Shown here: piece by piece, positions 1 to 10,143 of the stretch
Position numbering within the stretch: the first letter of the stretch is position 1
Layout of the letters: each line of letters starts with the position of its first letter
NCBI GenBank assembly: GCA_030833185.1
Contig: JAURHQ010000010.1
Coordinates: 1 to 42,089 of the forward strand
DNA length: 42,089 nucleotides
Source of the DNA: Gammaproteobacteria bacterium
Lineage (GTDB): Bacteria; Pseudomonadota; Gammaproteobacteria; Ga0077536
Reading direction: 5' to 3'
The notes under the pieces: generated by a model
What the model saw: only the letters and a program-made list of their open reading frames with translations
Database searches by the model: none
Told to the model about the DNA's origin: nothing
Program-made: the position numbers and the translations under genes

Positions 1-1277
<1,277 letters not shown>

Positions 1278-1281
<4 letters not shown>

Positions 1282-2060
1282 TTGGCGGCTCCTGCGATGC
1301 GGGCGAGGACGGCGGCGGCGGCATCCCAGTGGTCCTGATGCATCCAGGTCTCCACGAGGGCCGCCGTTTCCTGGGCGCGCTGCGCCTGAACGTCACCGGT
1401 GCGGGCGGTCATGACCATCGCCTTGAAGGCGCGCATGACCTGCGGTTTGCGCTGCCGGATGGGCTTGAGGAACTCCTCGCACCAGTCGGCGAAAGGGCGA
1501 TCGGCGGGCGCGATGGCGTCGGCCAGTCCCAGTCGCTCGGCAGCGGCCGGGTCGAGAAAGTCAGCGCGGGACAAGAGCCGCAGCGCCTGCGCGCCGCCAA
1601 CGATGCGGATGAGGTCCGCCCCGCCGCCCCAGGCCGGGGAAATCCCCAGCGTGCCCTGCACGAAAGCCATTTTTGAATGCGCGGCGAACACCCGCATATC
1701 GCAGGCCACCGCCAGTTCGGCGCCGCCGCCGATGGCGTCACCGTTAAGGAAACCAATAACTGGAACCGGAAAATGACGAATCGCGTCCAGCGCGGCGCTG
1801 GAATCGAGCGTCATGCGCTCGACCGCCGCGCGCTCGCGCAGCCCGTCGAACTCCTTGAGGTCGCCGCCGGCGGCGAAACAGCGTTCACCGGCGCCGGTGA
1901 TGGTCGCCGCGATCAGCGTCTGGTCGGCGGCGTGGGCGCTAAACACCTCACGAATTTCGTTCAGCACCGCCTGGGACAGGGCATTGCGCTTTTCGGGTCG
2001 ATTGATGAGGACGCGCAGAAGGCCGTCCTCGCAGGAGACTTGCAGGTACTGGGGATTCAT
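1278..2060 (-). CDS. Enoyl-CoA hydratase/isomerase (crotonase) family protein
   Basis: Crotonase-fold acyl-CoA enzyme of 260 residues. The oxyanion-hole segments are visible (AAGGD, about 63-67; GDAIGGGAELAVACD, about 107-121). Of the two catalytic glutamates of classical hydratases, the first is kept (E115 in GGGAE), but the second position, normally Glu in a PE-x-x-LG segment, reads Gln135 in VQGTLGISPAWGG. This argues against a standard hydratase and allows a decarboxylase, thioesterase or isomerase role. The gene is the first of a pair with the acyl-CoA mutase (4-bp overlap), so it probably acts on a substrate or product of that mutase. Start chosen at MNPQYLQV; an in-frame ATG five codons upstream (2075) is possible, and neither has a strong ribosome-binding site. 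Confidence 0.9.
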
Positions 2061-2256
2061 CGCGCGGGCTCGCATTCCGGAACGGACCGTATTGTTGGGA
2101 ATTTGCCGGGGTCAGGCAAACGGTCTGTGGGCGTTACCAGCCAGATTGGTGTGGAGAGCAGCGGGCGGGGGGGCTAAAAGATGCCGGCAGGAAAGCGATC
2201 CCGCCGGCGTTTGGGCATTGCAATGGTGTGGTGTTGTCGTTTTTATCAGGGACTCA

Positions 2257-2481
2257 TCAGGCTTGGACGTCGCGGTATTCCCGGATCATCCCCGCCATGC
2301 GGTCTTTCAGCTGGAGCTTGGACTTTTTAAGCCCTTCCAGATCCAGCGGGTCAATCGTGACTTCGCGCCTGTTCCCGTCGTTGATGCGCGACTTGAGCAA
2401 GGCGTATTTGTCGTAGAGCCGTCTGAACTGTGCACTGTCCACCAGCAAGGCGTCAACGGCATCCTGATCGAATTCGAACAT
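2257..2481 (-). CDS. DUF465 (YdcH-like) small helical protein
   Basis: 74-residue, strongly charged, all-helical protein that matches the YdcH/DUF465 family in size and pattern: an N-terminal MFEFDQDAV, a central Leu/Lys helix (LLKSRINDGNRR), and the C-terminal LKKSKLQLKDRMAGMIREY typical of the family. The molecular role of the family is not established. A G-rich AGGGGGG precedes the ATG and can serve as the ribosome-binding site. It stands alone between the crotonase and proline iminopeptidase genes on the same strand, 180 bp and 104 bp away. Confidence 0.8.
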   Translation of the reverse strand: MFEFDQDAVDALLVDSAQFRRLYDKYALLKSRINDGNRREVTIDPLDLEGLKKSKLQLKDRMAGMIREYRDVQA

Positions 2482-2585
2482 GGCCCCCCCTGTTACAGAT
2501 TTGTGGCGCGTCCGACTTCAAAGCTAGTCCACGATCCGCGAGGCGGCAAGGAGAATATTGCTGCGTCGCAAGAGATGGCCGCCCG

Positions 2586-3548
2586 TCAGCACGCGGGGCG
2601 ATAGCGGTCGGTCGCCGCCACCAGCGCCGCCGCGATGCCCGGCTCAAACGCCGCGTGGCCGGCATCCGGCACCACCACCAGCGCCGCCTCCGGCCAGCGC
2701 CGGTGGAGCGCCCAGGCGGTTTCCATCGGACAGACCACGTCGTAGCGACCCTGCACGATGACCCCCGGGATCTGGCGAATTTTTTCCACGTTATCAAGCA
2801 GGTAATTTTCGGTAGGGAAAAATCCGCGGTGCACGAAGTAGTGACATTCGATGCGCGCAAAGGCGAGCGCAAAAGCGTCCGCGCCGAAGGCATCAAGCTG
2901 CGCCTGGTCGACCAGCAGGTGGCTGGTGGCGGCTTCCCACCGGCTCCAGGCCTTGGCCGCACGCAGCTGGGTGGCGGAACTGCGCGAGGTCAGGCGCCGG
3001 TAGTAGGCGCTGATCAAATCGTCCCGCTCGGCCGGCGGAATCACCGCCAGATAGGGCTCGAAGGCGTCGGGGAACAGGGCGTCCGCGCCGCGCTGGTAGA
3101 ACCAGAGCAGTTCCTGCCGACGCAGGGTAAAAATCCCGCGCAGCACCAGTTCGCTGACCCGTTCGGGATGGGTGATGGCGTAGGCCAACGCCAGCGTCGA
3201 GCCCCAGGACCCGCCAAACACCTGCCAGCGCGCAATGCCGAGATGCTCGCGCAGCTGCTCCATGTCGGAGACCAGCGCCCAGGTCGTGTTGTCCTCCAGA
3301 CAGGCATGCGGCGTTGACTGGCCGCAGCCCCGCTGGTCGAACAGCACGATGCGATAGGCGGCCGGATCAAAAAACTGGCGCATTCGCGGCGCGGTGCCAC
3401 CGCCCGGTCCGCCGTGCAGGAAGACCACCGGCTTGCCCTGCGGGTTGCCGCTTTCCTCAAAGTAGATGCTGTGCAGGGGGGACACCTGCAGGTGCCCGCT
3501 GGCGTAGGGTTCAAGCGGCGGATAAAGGCAGGCGGGTACTGGGCTCAT
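2586..3548 (-). CDS. pip: Proline iminopeptidase
   Basis: Alpha/beta-hydrolase serine peptidase (family S33) that removes N-terminal proline from peptides in the cytoplasm; 320 residues, normal for the family. Visible are the oxyanion motif HGGPGGG (45-51), the family block DQRGCGQSTPH (71-81), the nucleophile elbow GGSWGS with Ser114, and the C-terminal acid and base in GRYDVVCP and DAGHAAFEPG. It is transcribed divergently from the dihydropteroate-synthase-related gene (104 bp between starts). No partner in the surroundings explains a special role. Confidence 0.93.
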   Translation of the reverse strand: MSPVPACLYPPLEPYASGHLQVSPLHSIYFEESGNPQGKPVVFLHGGPGGGTAPRMRQFFDPAAYRIVLFDQRGCGQSTPHACLEDNTTWALVSDMEQLREHLGIARWQVFGGSWGSTLALAYAITHPERVSELVLRGIFTLRRQELLWFYQRGADALFPDAFEPYLAVIPPAERDDLISAYYRRLTSRSSATQLRAAKAWSRWEAATSHLLVDQAQLDAFGADAFALAFARIECHYFVHRGFFPTENYLLDNVEKIRQIPGVIVQGRYDVVCPMETAWALHRRWPEAALVVVPDAGHAAFEPGIAAALVAATDRYRPAC

Positions 3549-3580
3549 AGGGCTTCCATCAGGGTTGGCGCAGGGTTTGC

Positions 3581-3596
3581 GTCTGTTTCAGCAGAC
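3581..3596. promoter_or_regulatory. Inverted repeat in a divergent promoter region
   Basis: GTCTG-N6-CAGAC lies in the 104-bp space between the divergent proline iminopeptidase and dihydropteroate-synthase-related genes. It could be an operator or a chance repeat; the arms are only 5 bp. Confidence 0.2.
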
Positions 3597-3652
3597 TATT
3601 TCACCGTACCATCCGCCGCCAACGCGCGCCTTGCGCGGAGGCCAGACCCAGC

Positions 3653-5080
3653 ATGACAGCCGCATCCGGCGCCCTGCCCCACCTGCTGTTTATCACCGGC
3701 AAACTGGCCGAAAAAAACCTCGTCCGGGTGCTGTCGGAAATCACGCCCTGCCCTTTCACCTACGAGGTGCGAGCGCTGGGCATTACGGTCGCGGCGCTCA
3801 TCACGGTGGATTTCCTGAAGCGCCGCCTGCGCGATCTGGCGGGCGTCGACCGCGTTATCCTGCCCGGCCGCTGCCGCGGCGAACTCGACGAACTCAGCGC
3901 GGCGTTCGGCATTCCTTTCGAGCGCGGGCCGGAAGAACTGAAAGATCTGCCGGCGCATTTCGGCCGGCATGCCAAGGCCCGCGCGATCGACCAGCACGAC
4001 ATCCTCATCTTTGGCGAAATTGTCGACGCCCCGCAGGTGAGCGTCGCTGCCGTGCTGGCGCGCGCCGCACGCTACCGCGCCGACGGTGCGGATGTGATTG
4101 ACGTCGGCTGTCTGCCGGACGTGCCTTTCCCCGCGCTGACGGAGATGGTCCGCGCGCTGAAGGGCGAAGGGTATCGGGTGAGTGTCGATTCGCTGCGCGA
4201 CGAAGACCTGCTGGCAGGCGCGCGGGCCGGGGCGGACTACCTCTTCAGCCTGACCGAAGACACGCTGTGGATTGCCGAGGAATACCCCGTCACGCCCATT
4301 TTGATTGGCCGCGACCCGCGCGATCTGGATTCGCTGGGGCGCGCGATCGAGGCGCTGAGCGCGCGCGGCCGGGCATTTTTTGCCGACCCCATCCTTGACC
4401 CTGTCCATCACGGTTTGACCGATTCGCTGCTGCGCTATCGCGAGCTTCGCCGGCGCTATCCCGAGGCCCCGATGCTGATGGGCATCGGCAATCTCTCGGA
4501 ACTCACCCACGCCGACACGCTGGGCCTGAATACGCTGCTGCTGGGCATTTGTTCGGAACTGCGGATCGGCGCGGTGCTGACGACCGAAGTCAGCGGACAC
4601 TGCCGCAGCGTGGTACGCGAACTCGCCCACGCGCGTCGCGTGCTGTACGCCGCGCGCGAGGACCACATGCCCCCGCGCCACATCGATGAAGGCCTGCTCG
4701 CGCTGCACGACCGCAAGCCCTTCCCCTACACGCTGCCCGAAGTAAAGGACGCGGCGGCCGCGGTCAAAGACGCCAATTTCCGCATTGAAGTCACCGCTGA
4801 GGGCATCCAGATCTACAACCGCGACGGCCTGCGCAGCGCGGTCGACCCGTACGACCTGTTCCCGCAACTGGGCGTCGAAAACGACGCGCCGCATGCGTTT
4901 TATCTGGGGCTGGAACTCGCCCGCGCGCAAATCGCCTGGCAGCTCGGCAAGCGCTATGTGCAGGATCAGGAACTCGACTGGGGCTGCGTGCGGCCGGCGC
5001 CGACCGACAACAAGCTGCATTTTGTGGAAGAGCGCAGCACGCTGGCCGCGCGTAAGGCAAAGCGGAAGAAACCGCCCTAG
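3653..5080 (+). CDS. Dihydropteroate synthase-related protein (DUF6513 + pterin-binding + C-terminal DUF4346-like)
   Basis: 475-residue protein with three parts: an N-terminal domain (about 1-115, LLFITGKLAEKNLVRVL) of the DUF6513 type, a pterin-binding TIM barrel (about 120-330, GADVIDVGCLPD followed by VSVDSLRDEDLLAGARAGADYLFSL in separate blocks), and a C-terminal domain with DPYDLFPQLGVENDAPHAFY and LGKRYVQDQELDWG, which resembles DUF4346. This architecture is known from archaea that make methanopterin and from bacteria that use tetrahydromethanopterin in C1 metabolism. It is much longer than bacterial FolP (about 280 aa). A role in methanopterin-like cofactor synthesis is inferred from the family only; no fae, mch, mtd or fhc genes are present here. 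A GGAGG lies 11 nt before the ATG. Confidence 0.85.
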   Translation: MTAASGALPHLLFITGKLAEKNLVRVLSEITPCPFTYEVRALGITVAALITVDFLKRRLRDLAGVDRVILPGRCRGELDELSAAFGIPFERGPEELKDLPAHFGRHAKARAIDQHDILIFGEIVDAPQVSVAAVLARAARYRADGADVIDVGCLPDVPFPALTEMVRALKGEGYRVSVDSLRDEDLLAGARAGADYLFSLTEDTLWIAEEYPVTPILIGRDPRDLDSLGRAIEALSARGRAFFADPILDPVHHGLTDSLLRYRELRRRYPEAPMLMGIGNLSELTHADTLGLNTLLLGICSELRIGAVLTTEVSGHCRSVVRELAHARRVLYAAREDHMPPRHIDEGLLALHDRKPFPYTLPEVKDAAAAVKDANFRIEVTAEGIQIYNRDGLRSAVDPYDLFPQLGVENDAPHAFYLGLELARAQIAWQLGKRYVQDQELDWGCVRPAPTDNKLHFVEERSTLAARKAKRKKPP

Positions 5081-5096
5081 GGCTAGCGCGCGAGCC
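5081..5096. terminator. Palindromic hairpin between convergent genes
   Basis: GGCTAGCGCGCGAGCC is a 16-bp palindrome with one mismatched pair. It starts right after the stop of the dihydropteroate-synthase-related gene and lies before the convergent permease gene. It has no T-tract, so intrinsic termination is uncertain. Confidence 0.3.
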
Positions 5097-5122
5097 TCAC
5101 GCCTCGCCCAACACCCGGCGAC

Positions 5123-5914
5123 CTAAATAAAGAAACTGAACACCAGCATGAAGATCCCGAGTTCGCTCAGGAAAATCTTCAGCAGCACCCGCAGAGTGTC
5201 TTCAGCCACGTACTCAATGGCCATCACGCCAAAATACCCGCCAACGATGGCGGCCCAGCCCATCGGCACCCCAATCGCGTAATCCAGTGAGCCGTACGTG
5301 AACTGCCCCAAAAAAGCGGACGTCGCAGAACCGGCCATCATCAACAAGCTGGCGTAGATTGCTTCCTTGGTGCCCATCCCGGTGAACGCGATCAGCAGGG
5401 GCACCAGCATCAAGCCGCCGGCGCTTCCGACCATCGCACCGAACATGCCGCATAAGGACCCAAACACCACGTAGCGGACAAAGTATTGGCGAAGCAGCTG
5501 ATCGGTGTAGACCACTGGCTTCGGGGCGCCCACGCGCCGCCGGCGTCGTTCGGTACGCGCGAACAGATCAAGATTGAGATAGACAAAAAAGGCGAGCATC
5601 AGCGTTGACACAAAGCGCGGCATGGCGAGTGCAACCGACACCCCGACGTGCGCGGTCAACAGGGCGGATATCGCCATCACCACCCCGGGCACCCACGACA
5701 AGCGCGGCAGGCGCCGGTAGGCGAACAGCGCGTGCAAGCCCGCGGGCAACGCGGCCATCAAAACGGCCACTGCGGAGGCGGAAGCCGCGCCCGCACCAAA
5801 GCCTGCAATGCCCAGCACCGGCACGATCACGACTCCCGATCCGGCACCGAGCAAGCCATTGAAGAAACCGGAGAACAAGCCCAGCAGGGCGTAGGCAAGC
5901 AGTGTGACGTCCAT
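5123..5914 (-). CDS. TauE/SafE family permease
   Basis: 263-residue integral membrane protein with about eight hydrophobic segments and the duplicated Gly-rich blocks of the TauE/SafE (DUF81) family: GLFSGFFNGLLGAGSGVVIVP near the N-terminus (split here as GLFSGFFNGLLG and AGSGVVIVPVLG) and CGMFGAMVGSAGGLMLVPLL in the second half. Members export or import small sulfur- or carbon-containing anions such as sulfite or sulfoacetate; the substrate cannot be told from sequence. It is the last of a six-gene minus-strand run, 43 bp after the HflC-like gene. No clear ribosome-binding site precedes its ATG (CGCCCCCT), so translation may depend on the upstream genes. Confidence 0.88.
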   Translation of the reverse strand: MDVTLLAYALLGLFSGFFNGLLGAGSGVVIVPVLGIAGFGAGAASASAVAVLMAALPAGLHALFAYRRLPRLSWVPGVVMAISALLTAHVGVSVALAMPRFVSTLMLAFFVYLNLDLFARTERRRRRVGAPKPVVYTDQLLRQYFVRYVVFGSLCGMFGAMVGSAGGLMLVPLLIAFTGMGTKEAIYASLLMMAGSATSAFLGQFTYGSLDYAIGVPMGWAAIVGGYFGVMAIEYVAEDTLRVLLKIFLSELGIFMLVFSFFI

Positions 5915-5957
5915 AGGGGGCGTTAGCGCTCTGTTTCGGGGTTAGGTCTGGTGTCGT

Positions 5958-6992
5958 TCAGGGCGCCCCGATGGGCGCCGGTTCAGGCAGCGCAGCGGGC
6001 GAGGCAGCGGCTTGTTTTTCGTGCTTTTGATGCAGCACCCGAAAAAAATCCGAGTCCATGGCGCCCACCATTTCCGTTTTCTCCGGCAAGGCGTTTCGGT
6101 AGGCCAGCAAGCTGCGCCAGAAATTGTAGAAATCGGCGTCTTTGCCAAAGGACTCGGCGTAGATCCGCACCGCTTCGGCATCCGCAGCGCCCTTGATGGT
6201 CTCGGCTTCCCGCACCGCCGGGCTAATGATCTCCTGCGCGTCACGGGTAGTAAGGCCGCGGATCCGCTCCTGCTCGCTGCGCCCGATTGAACGCAAGCGC
6301 TCGGCCACCCGGTTACGCTCCGACACCATCCGCTCGTAGACCATCTGCTCCACCGCCGGCTCGTAGCTGACTTTTTTGATCAGCACGTTCAACACCTCGA
6401 TGCCCAAGGGTTCAAGCGTTGGCGCCGCGCTGTCCAGCATCTTCCGTGTCAGATGTTCTCTGCCGATGGTGACGGATTCCAGTTCGGCGACTACGTCGTC
6501 CGTCACCTGACTGGCCTTGCTGATTTTGACGGGCGCCCGCGCAGATTTTTCGAAATCGGTGCGGAGTTCGAGCACCCGATTGGTGTTGCGCACGGTGTCC
6601 ACCAGCGGGTGCGAGGACACCATGTCTTTCACCGCATCGTTGAGAATACTGTCCAGTCGGGAGCGTGCGGCTTCGGTGCTACCCAAGGTCTCAATGAACT
6701 TCTGGGGATCGCTGATCCGCCAATGGCCAACAGCTTCCACGGCGACGTACAGTTTGTCCTTGGTCGGGACGTAATTGACGTGCCCTTCCCAGGTCTGAAT
6801 CCGCGCATCAAAGTAATGGGCACGCTGAATCAGCGGCACACGAAAATACATCCCCGGCGTCTCATAGGTTTCGCCAATGAGCTTACCGAACTGGGTAATC
6901 ACGACCTGCGAGCCCTCGTAGACGATGAAGGTCCCGCTCCGAAAAACGACCGCGGTGGTCGCAATAATCAGGAAGAACAAAAGATTCCACAT
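5958..6992 (-). CDS. HflC-like SPFH/band-7 membrane protein
   Basis: 344-residue protein with one N-terminal membrane helix (about 2-18) and a periplasmic SPFH domain. It keeps HflC landmarks: FIVYEGSQVVITQFGKL, the DARIQTWEG segment, the LGIEVLNVLIKKV block and the C-terminal DADFYNFWRSLLAYRNAL followed by DSDFF. HflC and HflK form a large cage that surrounds and restrains the FtsH protease. Here it follows the HflK-like gene by 43 bp. The genes usual around hflKC (hfq, hflX, purA) are absent and a UrtA-like binding protein precedes the pair, so it may be a second, specialised SPFH pair. The tail after the SPFH domain is Ala/Pro-rich. Confidence 0.88.
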   Translation of the reverse strand: MWNLLFFLIIATTAVVFRSGTFIVYEGSQVVITQFGKLIGETYETPGMYFRVPLIQRAHYFDARIQTWEGHVNYVPTKDKLYVAVEAVGHWRISDPQKFIETLGSTEAARSRLDSILNDAVKDMVSSHPLVDTVRNTNRVLELRTDFEKSARAPVKISKASQVTDDVVAELESVTIGREHLTRKMLDSAAPTLEPLGIEVLNVLIKKVSYEPAVEQMVYERMVSERNRVAERLRSIGRSEQERIRGLTTRDAQEIISPAVREAETIKGAADAEAVRIYAESFGKDADFYNFWRSLLAYRNALPEKTEMVGAMDSDFFRVLHQKHEKQAAASPAALPEPAPIGAP

Positions 6993-7035
6993 GCTGAGAG
7001 TTCCCGATCCGTGCGCTTGGTTACTGGGTCCGCAT

Positions 7036-8793
7036 TCAGCGGCTGTTAGCGGCCCGTGAGGGGAGGCTCAAGGGCTCAACCCGATTCACCGACGGCGGCG
7101 CCTCATGGCCCTGCGGGGCGGGCGCAGCAGTGGGCGCTAGCGTCGAGGCTGGTGGCTCCTGGATGACCGAAGGGGGCGGAATTTCCCGCGCCGCCACCGC
7201 TTGCGGTTGGCTGTGCGGCAGTACCTCCGCGGCGCCGGCCGGTGGCGGCACCGCGGCCAGTTCCGGCGTAGGCGCGCCATGGCTGCCACCCCCCGTCACT
7301 GCCATCTCGCGCTGAATAGCCGGGTGCTGGGCCGCCAGCGCGGCCTGATCGCGCATCCCGGGTTCCCGCGGGTTGTGGCCGGGAAACAGCGGCAGGATCC
7401 CCTTCAACCCGCTATCGATCAGCGTGACCGACATCCGCGTGTAGAGATCCTCCATGGCCTCGATGTAGTAGCGGTCGCGAATGACTTCCGGCGATTTTTT
7501 GTACTCAGCCAAAATCGCATCGAATCTCGCCGCCTCTCCCATCGACTTGCTCTTGAGTTCAATGGCATATGCTTTGGACTCAAGCACGAGACGCTCTGCC
7601 TTGCCGTAGGACTGCGGCACGACGCTGTTGTATTCGCCTTGCGCGCGCTGAATCATCTCCTCCATTTCCTGCTTGGCTTCGTTTACCCGGTGAAACGCGC
7701 CGCGCACCTGGTCTGGCGGGTTGGCATCAAGAATCAGCACCTCGATGACCCGAATACCAATGTCGTACTGGTCGAGGATGCCCTGCATCAGGCGCTTGGC
7801 ATCGCGCGCGATGCCTTCGCGGCCAGTGGACAGAATGTCCCGGTCAAGTCGGTCACCCACTGCGGTACGCATCGACACCACGGCAACATCCCGGATGTTT
7901 TGACGGACGTCGGCCGAGTGGAACAGATACTTTTTGCCGTCCGTGATTTCGTATTGCACCGACCAGGTCACAAAAACGATATTGAGGTCGCCCGTCAGCA
8001 TTTTCATTTCTTCCGGGACCGGCACCTTACCGTCCGGGGGAATCACGTTCTGGGCTGCCTCGGCGTGCCTGTCAATGCGCTCCAGAACCTGCTCGCTCTC
8101 TGCCTGAGGGTCTAGTGGCTGCGCCGGCGGCGGATTCTGCTCAATGACGTAATCACGCGTCACCTGCGGCCCGCGCTGGAGGTCGCTCATCATGCTGCCG
8201 GAGTTGAGATTGCTATTGACCTCGGCGTGCTGGCCGGCAACCACTTCCGCCACGTGTTCCGCCGCCTCGAGCTCCGCGTCGGTCTGCGGACGAGGCGGCG
8301 GCGTGTACTGCTTGAACCCGAAGTCTTCCTGCAACACAGACTGGGTGTTGACGATGTATTTCTGCTCGAAAAGCGGAAATTTGAGCGCGAGCCCCGGATC
8401 GTGGCTGCGCTCGTAGTGGCCAAGACGAAGAATGACCGCATTGGCACTGACGTTAACGATGAAGATCGATTCAATGCCCAGCGCTATGAGTGAACCAGCC
8501 AACACGCCAAACACGATGGTGCGGCGGGTGTTCTTCCACAGCATGTTGACGTAGCGGTTTTCGCGACAGAACAACACCATCGCGCGCACCGCTTCGCGGC
8601 AGGACTCGTGGATAAATTCCGTGACGCTCGTCACGCCGCGTCGGATCCTGCTCAGGACGCCATAAACCGCGAATTTGCAGCGAAAAATCCAGTCACCGAG
8701 CCACCGTGACGCGCGCGGCGTCTGCGTGTGATTTATGCTTGCCGCCGCCTCCGGCGGAGACAGCTCGACGGCTGGCAGGGGGGGATTACTCAT
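7036..8793 (-). CDS. HflK-like SPFH protein with a large insert
   Basis: 585 residues, clearly longer than the roughly 420 of E. coli HflK. Residues 1-90 are basic and cytoplasmic, 92-114 form a membrane helix, and an SPFH start follows (NAVILRLGHYERSHDPGLALKFP, about 118-140, in two blocks). The HflK signature MLTGDLNIVFVTWSVQYEI begins near residue 265. Between them (about 162-260) lies an acidic, Pro-rich insert with no counterpart in ordinary HflK, ending in PPDGKVPVPEE. The C-terminal half has the usual helical RVNEAKQEMEEMIQRAQGEYN stalk, and the last 90 residues are Pro/Ala-rich. The gene begins 15 bp after the binding-protein gene and is followed by the HflC-like gene, so the three are almost certainly one operon. 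Confidence 0.88.
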   Translation of the reverse strand: MSNPPLPAVELSPPEAAASINHTQTPRASRWLGDWIFRCKFAVYGVLSRIRRGVTSVTEFIHESCREAVRAMVLFCRENRYVNMLWKNTRRTIVFGVLAGSLIALGIESIFIVNVSANAVILRLGHYERSHDPGLALKFPLFEQKYIVNTQSVLQEDFGFKQYTPPPRPQTDAELEAAEHVAEVVAGQHAEVNSNLNSGSMMSDLQRGPQVTRDYVIEQNPPPAQPLDPQAESEQVLERIDRHAEAAQNVIPPDGKVPVPEEMKMLTGDLNIVFVTWSVQYEITDGKKYLFHSADVRQNIRDVAVVSMRTAVGDRLDRDILSTGREGIARDAKRLMQGILDQYDIGIRVIEVLILDANPPDQVRGAFHRVNEAKQEMEEMIQRAQGEYNSVVPQSYGKAERLVLESKAYAIELKSKSMGEAARFDAILAEYKKSPEVIRDRYYIEAMEDLYTRMSVTLIDSGLKGILPLFPGHNPREPGMRDQAALAAQHPAIQREMAVTGGGSHGAPTPELAAVPPPAGAAEVLPHSQPQAVAAREIPPPSVIQEPPASTLAPTAAPAPQGHEAPPSVNRVEPLSLPSRAANSR

Positions 8794-8808
8794 CGCAAGT
8801 GATCTGGC

Positions 8809-10110
8809 TTAACGCCCGTTGTCATTCAGTTGAGCGTCGCCCCAGGTACCCTTCCAGCCGACGAATAGCTTCTTTTGAAAGCCCTCCCATTCCTCGTGGG
8901 TACGACTGATCGGATAAGGCACGGGGTCGATGGGCGCCTCGGCCTCCCACACCGGCTTGATGCTGCCGGCATAATCGATTTGGCCCACCCGCGGGACGAC
9001 CTCAACGTGTTGCCCTTTCAGATCTACCGTCAGGTCACCGCGCGGGGTCTCAATTCGCAGGCCCGGGAAGCTTTCGGCCACTTCAGCCGGCGCCACGGTT
9101 TTCGCGCGTTTAGCCGCTGCCGCCCACAGCAGCACGCTGCTATATGCCGCCTCCTGCGCCGCGCCGATGCCTTGCGAGGCGCGTGGACGACCGCGCATCA
9201 ACTGCAGAAACGCGGTGTTGGCGGGAGATTCAAGGGCGTCAAAGTAGGACGCCGCCACGTAGTCCCCTGCGACGTCATCGGTACCGATTGCGCGTAACTC
9301 AGGGGCACTGACGTTGAGGAACAACGTCGGGGTCTGACCGGATTTTATCCCTGCGCCGCGCAGGGCCTTCACCCACAGAATATTGCTGTCACCGCCAATG
9401 AGATTAATGACGAAATCCGGCTTTAGCTCGAGCACCTCATCGACGATATCGTCCATGTCCTGCGTGCCCGGCCGGAAAAACGCCTCGCCGACTTTCTCGG
9501 CGTTCAGGTCTGCCGCTTCATCCGTCAGCATGGCCGCGACGGTACGCGGGAAAACCGTATCCGTGCCAACGAGGAAAAATCTTTTACCAAGCGTCGTGAG
9601 CGCCCAGCGAAAAGCGGGCACGGCGAGCTGATTGGGCAACGGACCTGCGTAGAAAACGCCGTGGAAAGATTCAATTCCTTCCGATTGTCGCGGATAAATC
9701 AGCAGCCCTTGATGGGCTTCCACCACTGGCGCGACGGCCTTGCGCTCTGCAGAGGTAAAGGGCCCGAATAACACAGCGGCATCTTCTTCCTCCAGCGCCT
9801 GCGTGGCGGCCTCAGCCGCTTTCTCAGGATCCTCTGGACGGGTATCAAGAATGACGGGATCCAGCTGTCGCCCCAGGACGCCGCCCCGGGCGTTCACCGC
9901 GTCGATCGCGACCTTATACGCCTCCACCATCGCGAGCCCCGTAATGGCCTGCGTTCCCGTGACGGGTTGCAGAATCGCTACTTTCAGCGGTACCTGATAC
10001 GCCAGAAAGATTTTCCACGCCGCAAAGCCCAGCACGCAGAGTACGACCGCCTTTACGAAGGCGTCGGTAACGGCTTTGAACCGCGCCAGCCGGCTACGTG
10101 GGCGTGCCAT
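8809..10110 (-). CDS. Membrane-anchored UrtA/LivK-like substrate-binding protein
   Basis: 433-residue type-1 periplasmic binding protein. An N-terminal helix (about 19-38, VVLCVLGFAAWKIF) without an obvious cleavage site or lipobox suggests that it stays anchored in the membrane. The binding fold begins at LKVAILQPVTGTQAITG and carries UrtA-type blocks: LLIYPRQSEGIES, VFYAGPLPNQLAVPAFRW, FFLVGTDTVFPRT and IGGDSNI. Relatives bind urea, short amides or branched amino acids. No ABC permease or ATPase gene is present; instead two SPFH genes follow (15-bp and 43-bp gaps). A receptor or sensor role coupled to the SPFH assembly is an inference. Confidence 0.88.
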   Translation of the reverse strand: MARPRSRLARFKAVTDAFVKAVVLCVLGFAAWKIFLAYQVPLKVAILQPVTGTQAITGLAMVEAYKVAIDAVNARGGVLGRQLDPVILDTRPEDPEKAAEAATQALEEEDAAVLFGPFTSAERKAVAPVVEAHQGLLIYPRQSEGIESFHGVFYAGPLPNQLAVPAFRWALTTLGKRFFLVGTDTVFPRTVAAMLTDEAADLNAEKVGEAFFRPGTQDMDDIVDEVLELKPDFVINLIGGDSNILWVKALRGAGIKSGQTPTLFLNVSAPELRAIGTDDVAGDYVAASYFDALESPANTAFLQLMRGRPRASQGIGAAQEAAYSSVLLWAAAAKRAKTVAPAEVAESFPGLRIETPRGDLTVDLKGQHVEVVPRVGQIDYAGSIKPVWEAEAPIDPVPYPISRTHEEWEGFQKKLFVGWKGTWGDAQLNDNGR

Positions 10111-10143
10111 AGATGCTCCGCTTGCGGGGCGCGACCGCAGTCA

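Noticed and set aside
2235-2260. On the minus strand CTGATGAGTCCC followed by TGATAAAAACGAC resembles the hammerhead ribozyme core.
   Set aside because: The first bases are the tandem stop codons of the DUF465 gene, the closing GGAC arm of stem II and the GAAA box are missing, so the core cannot fold.
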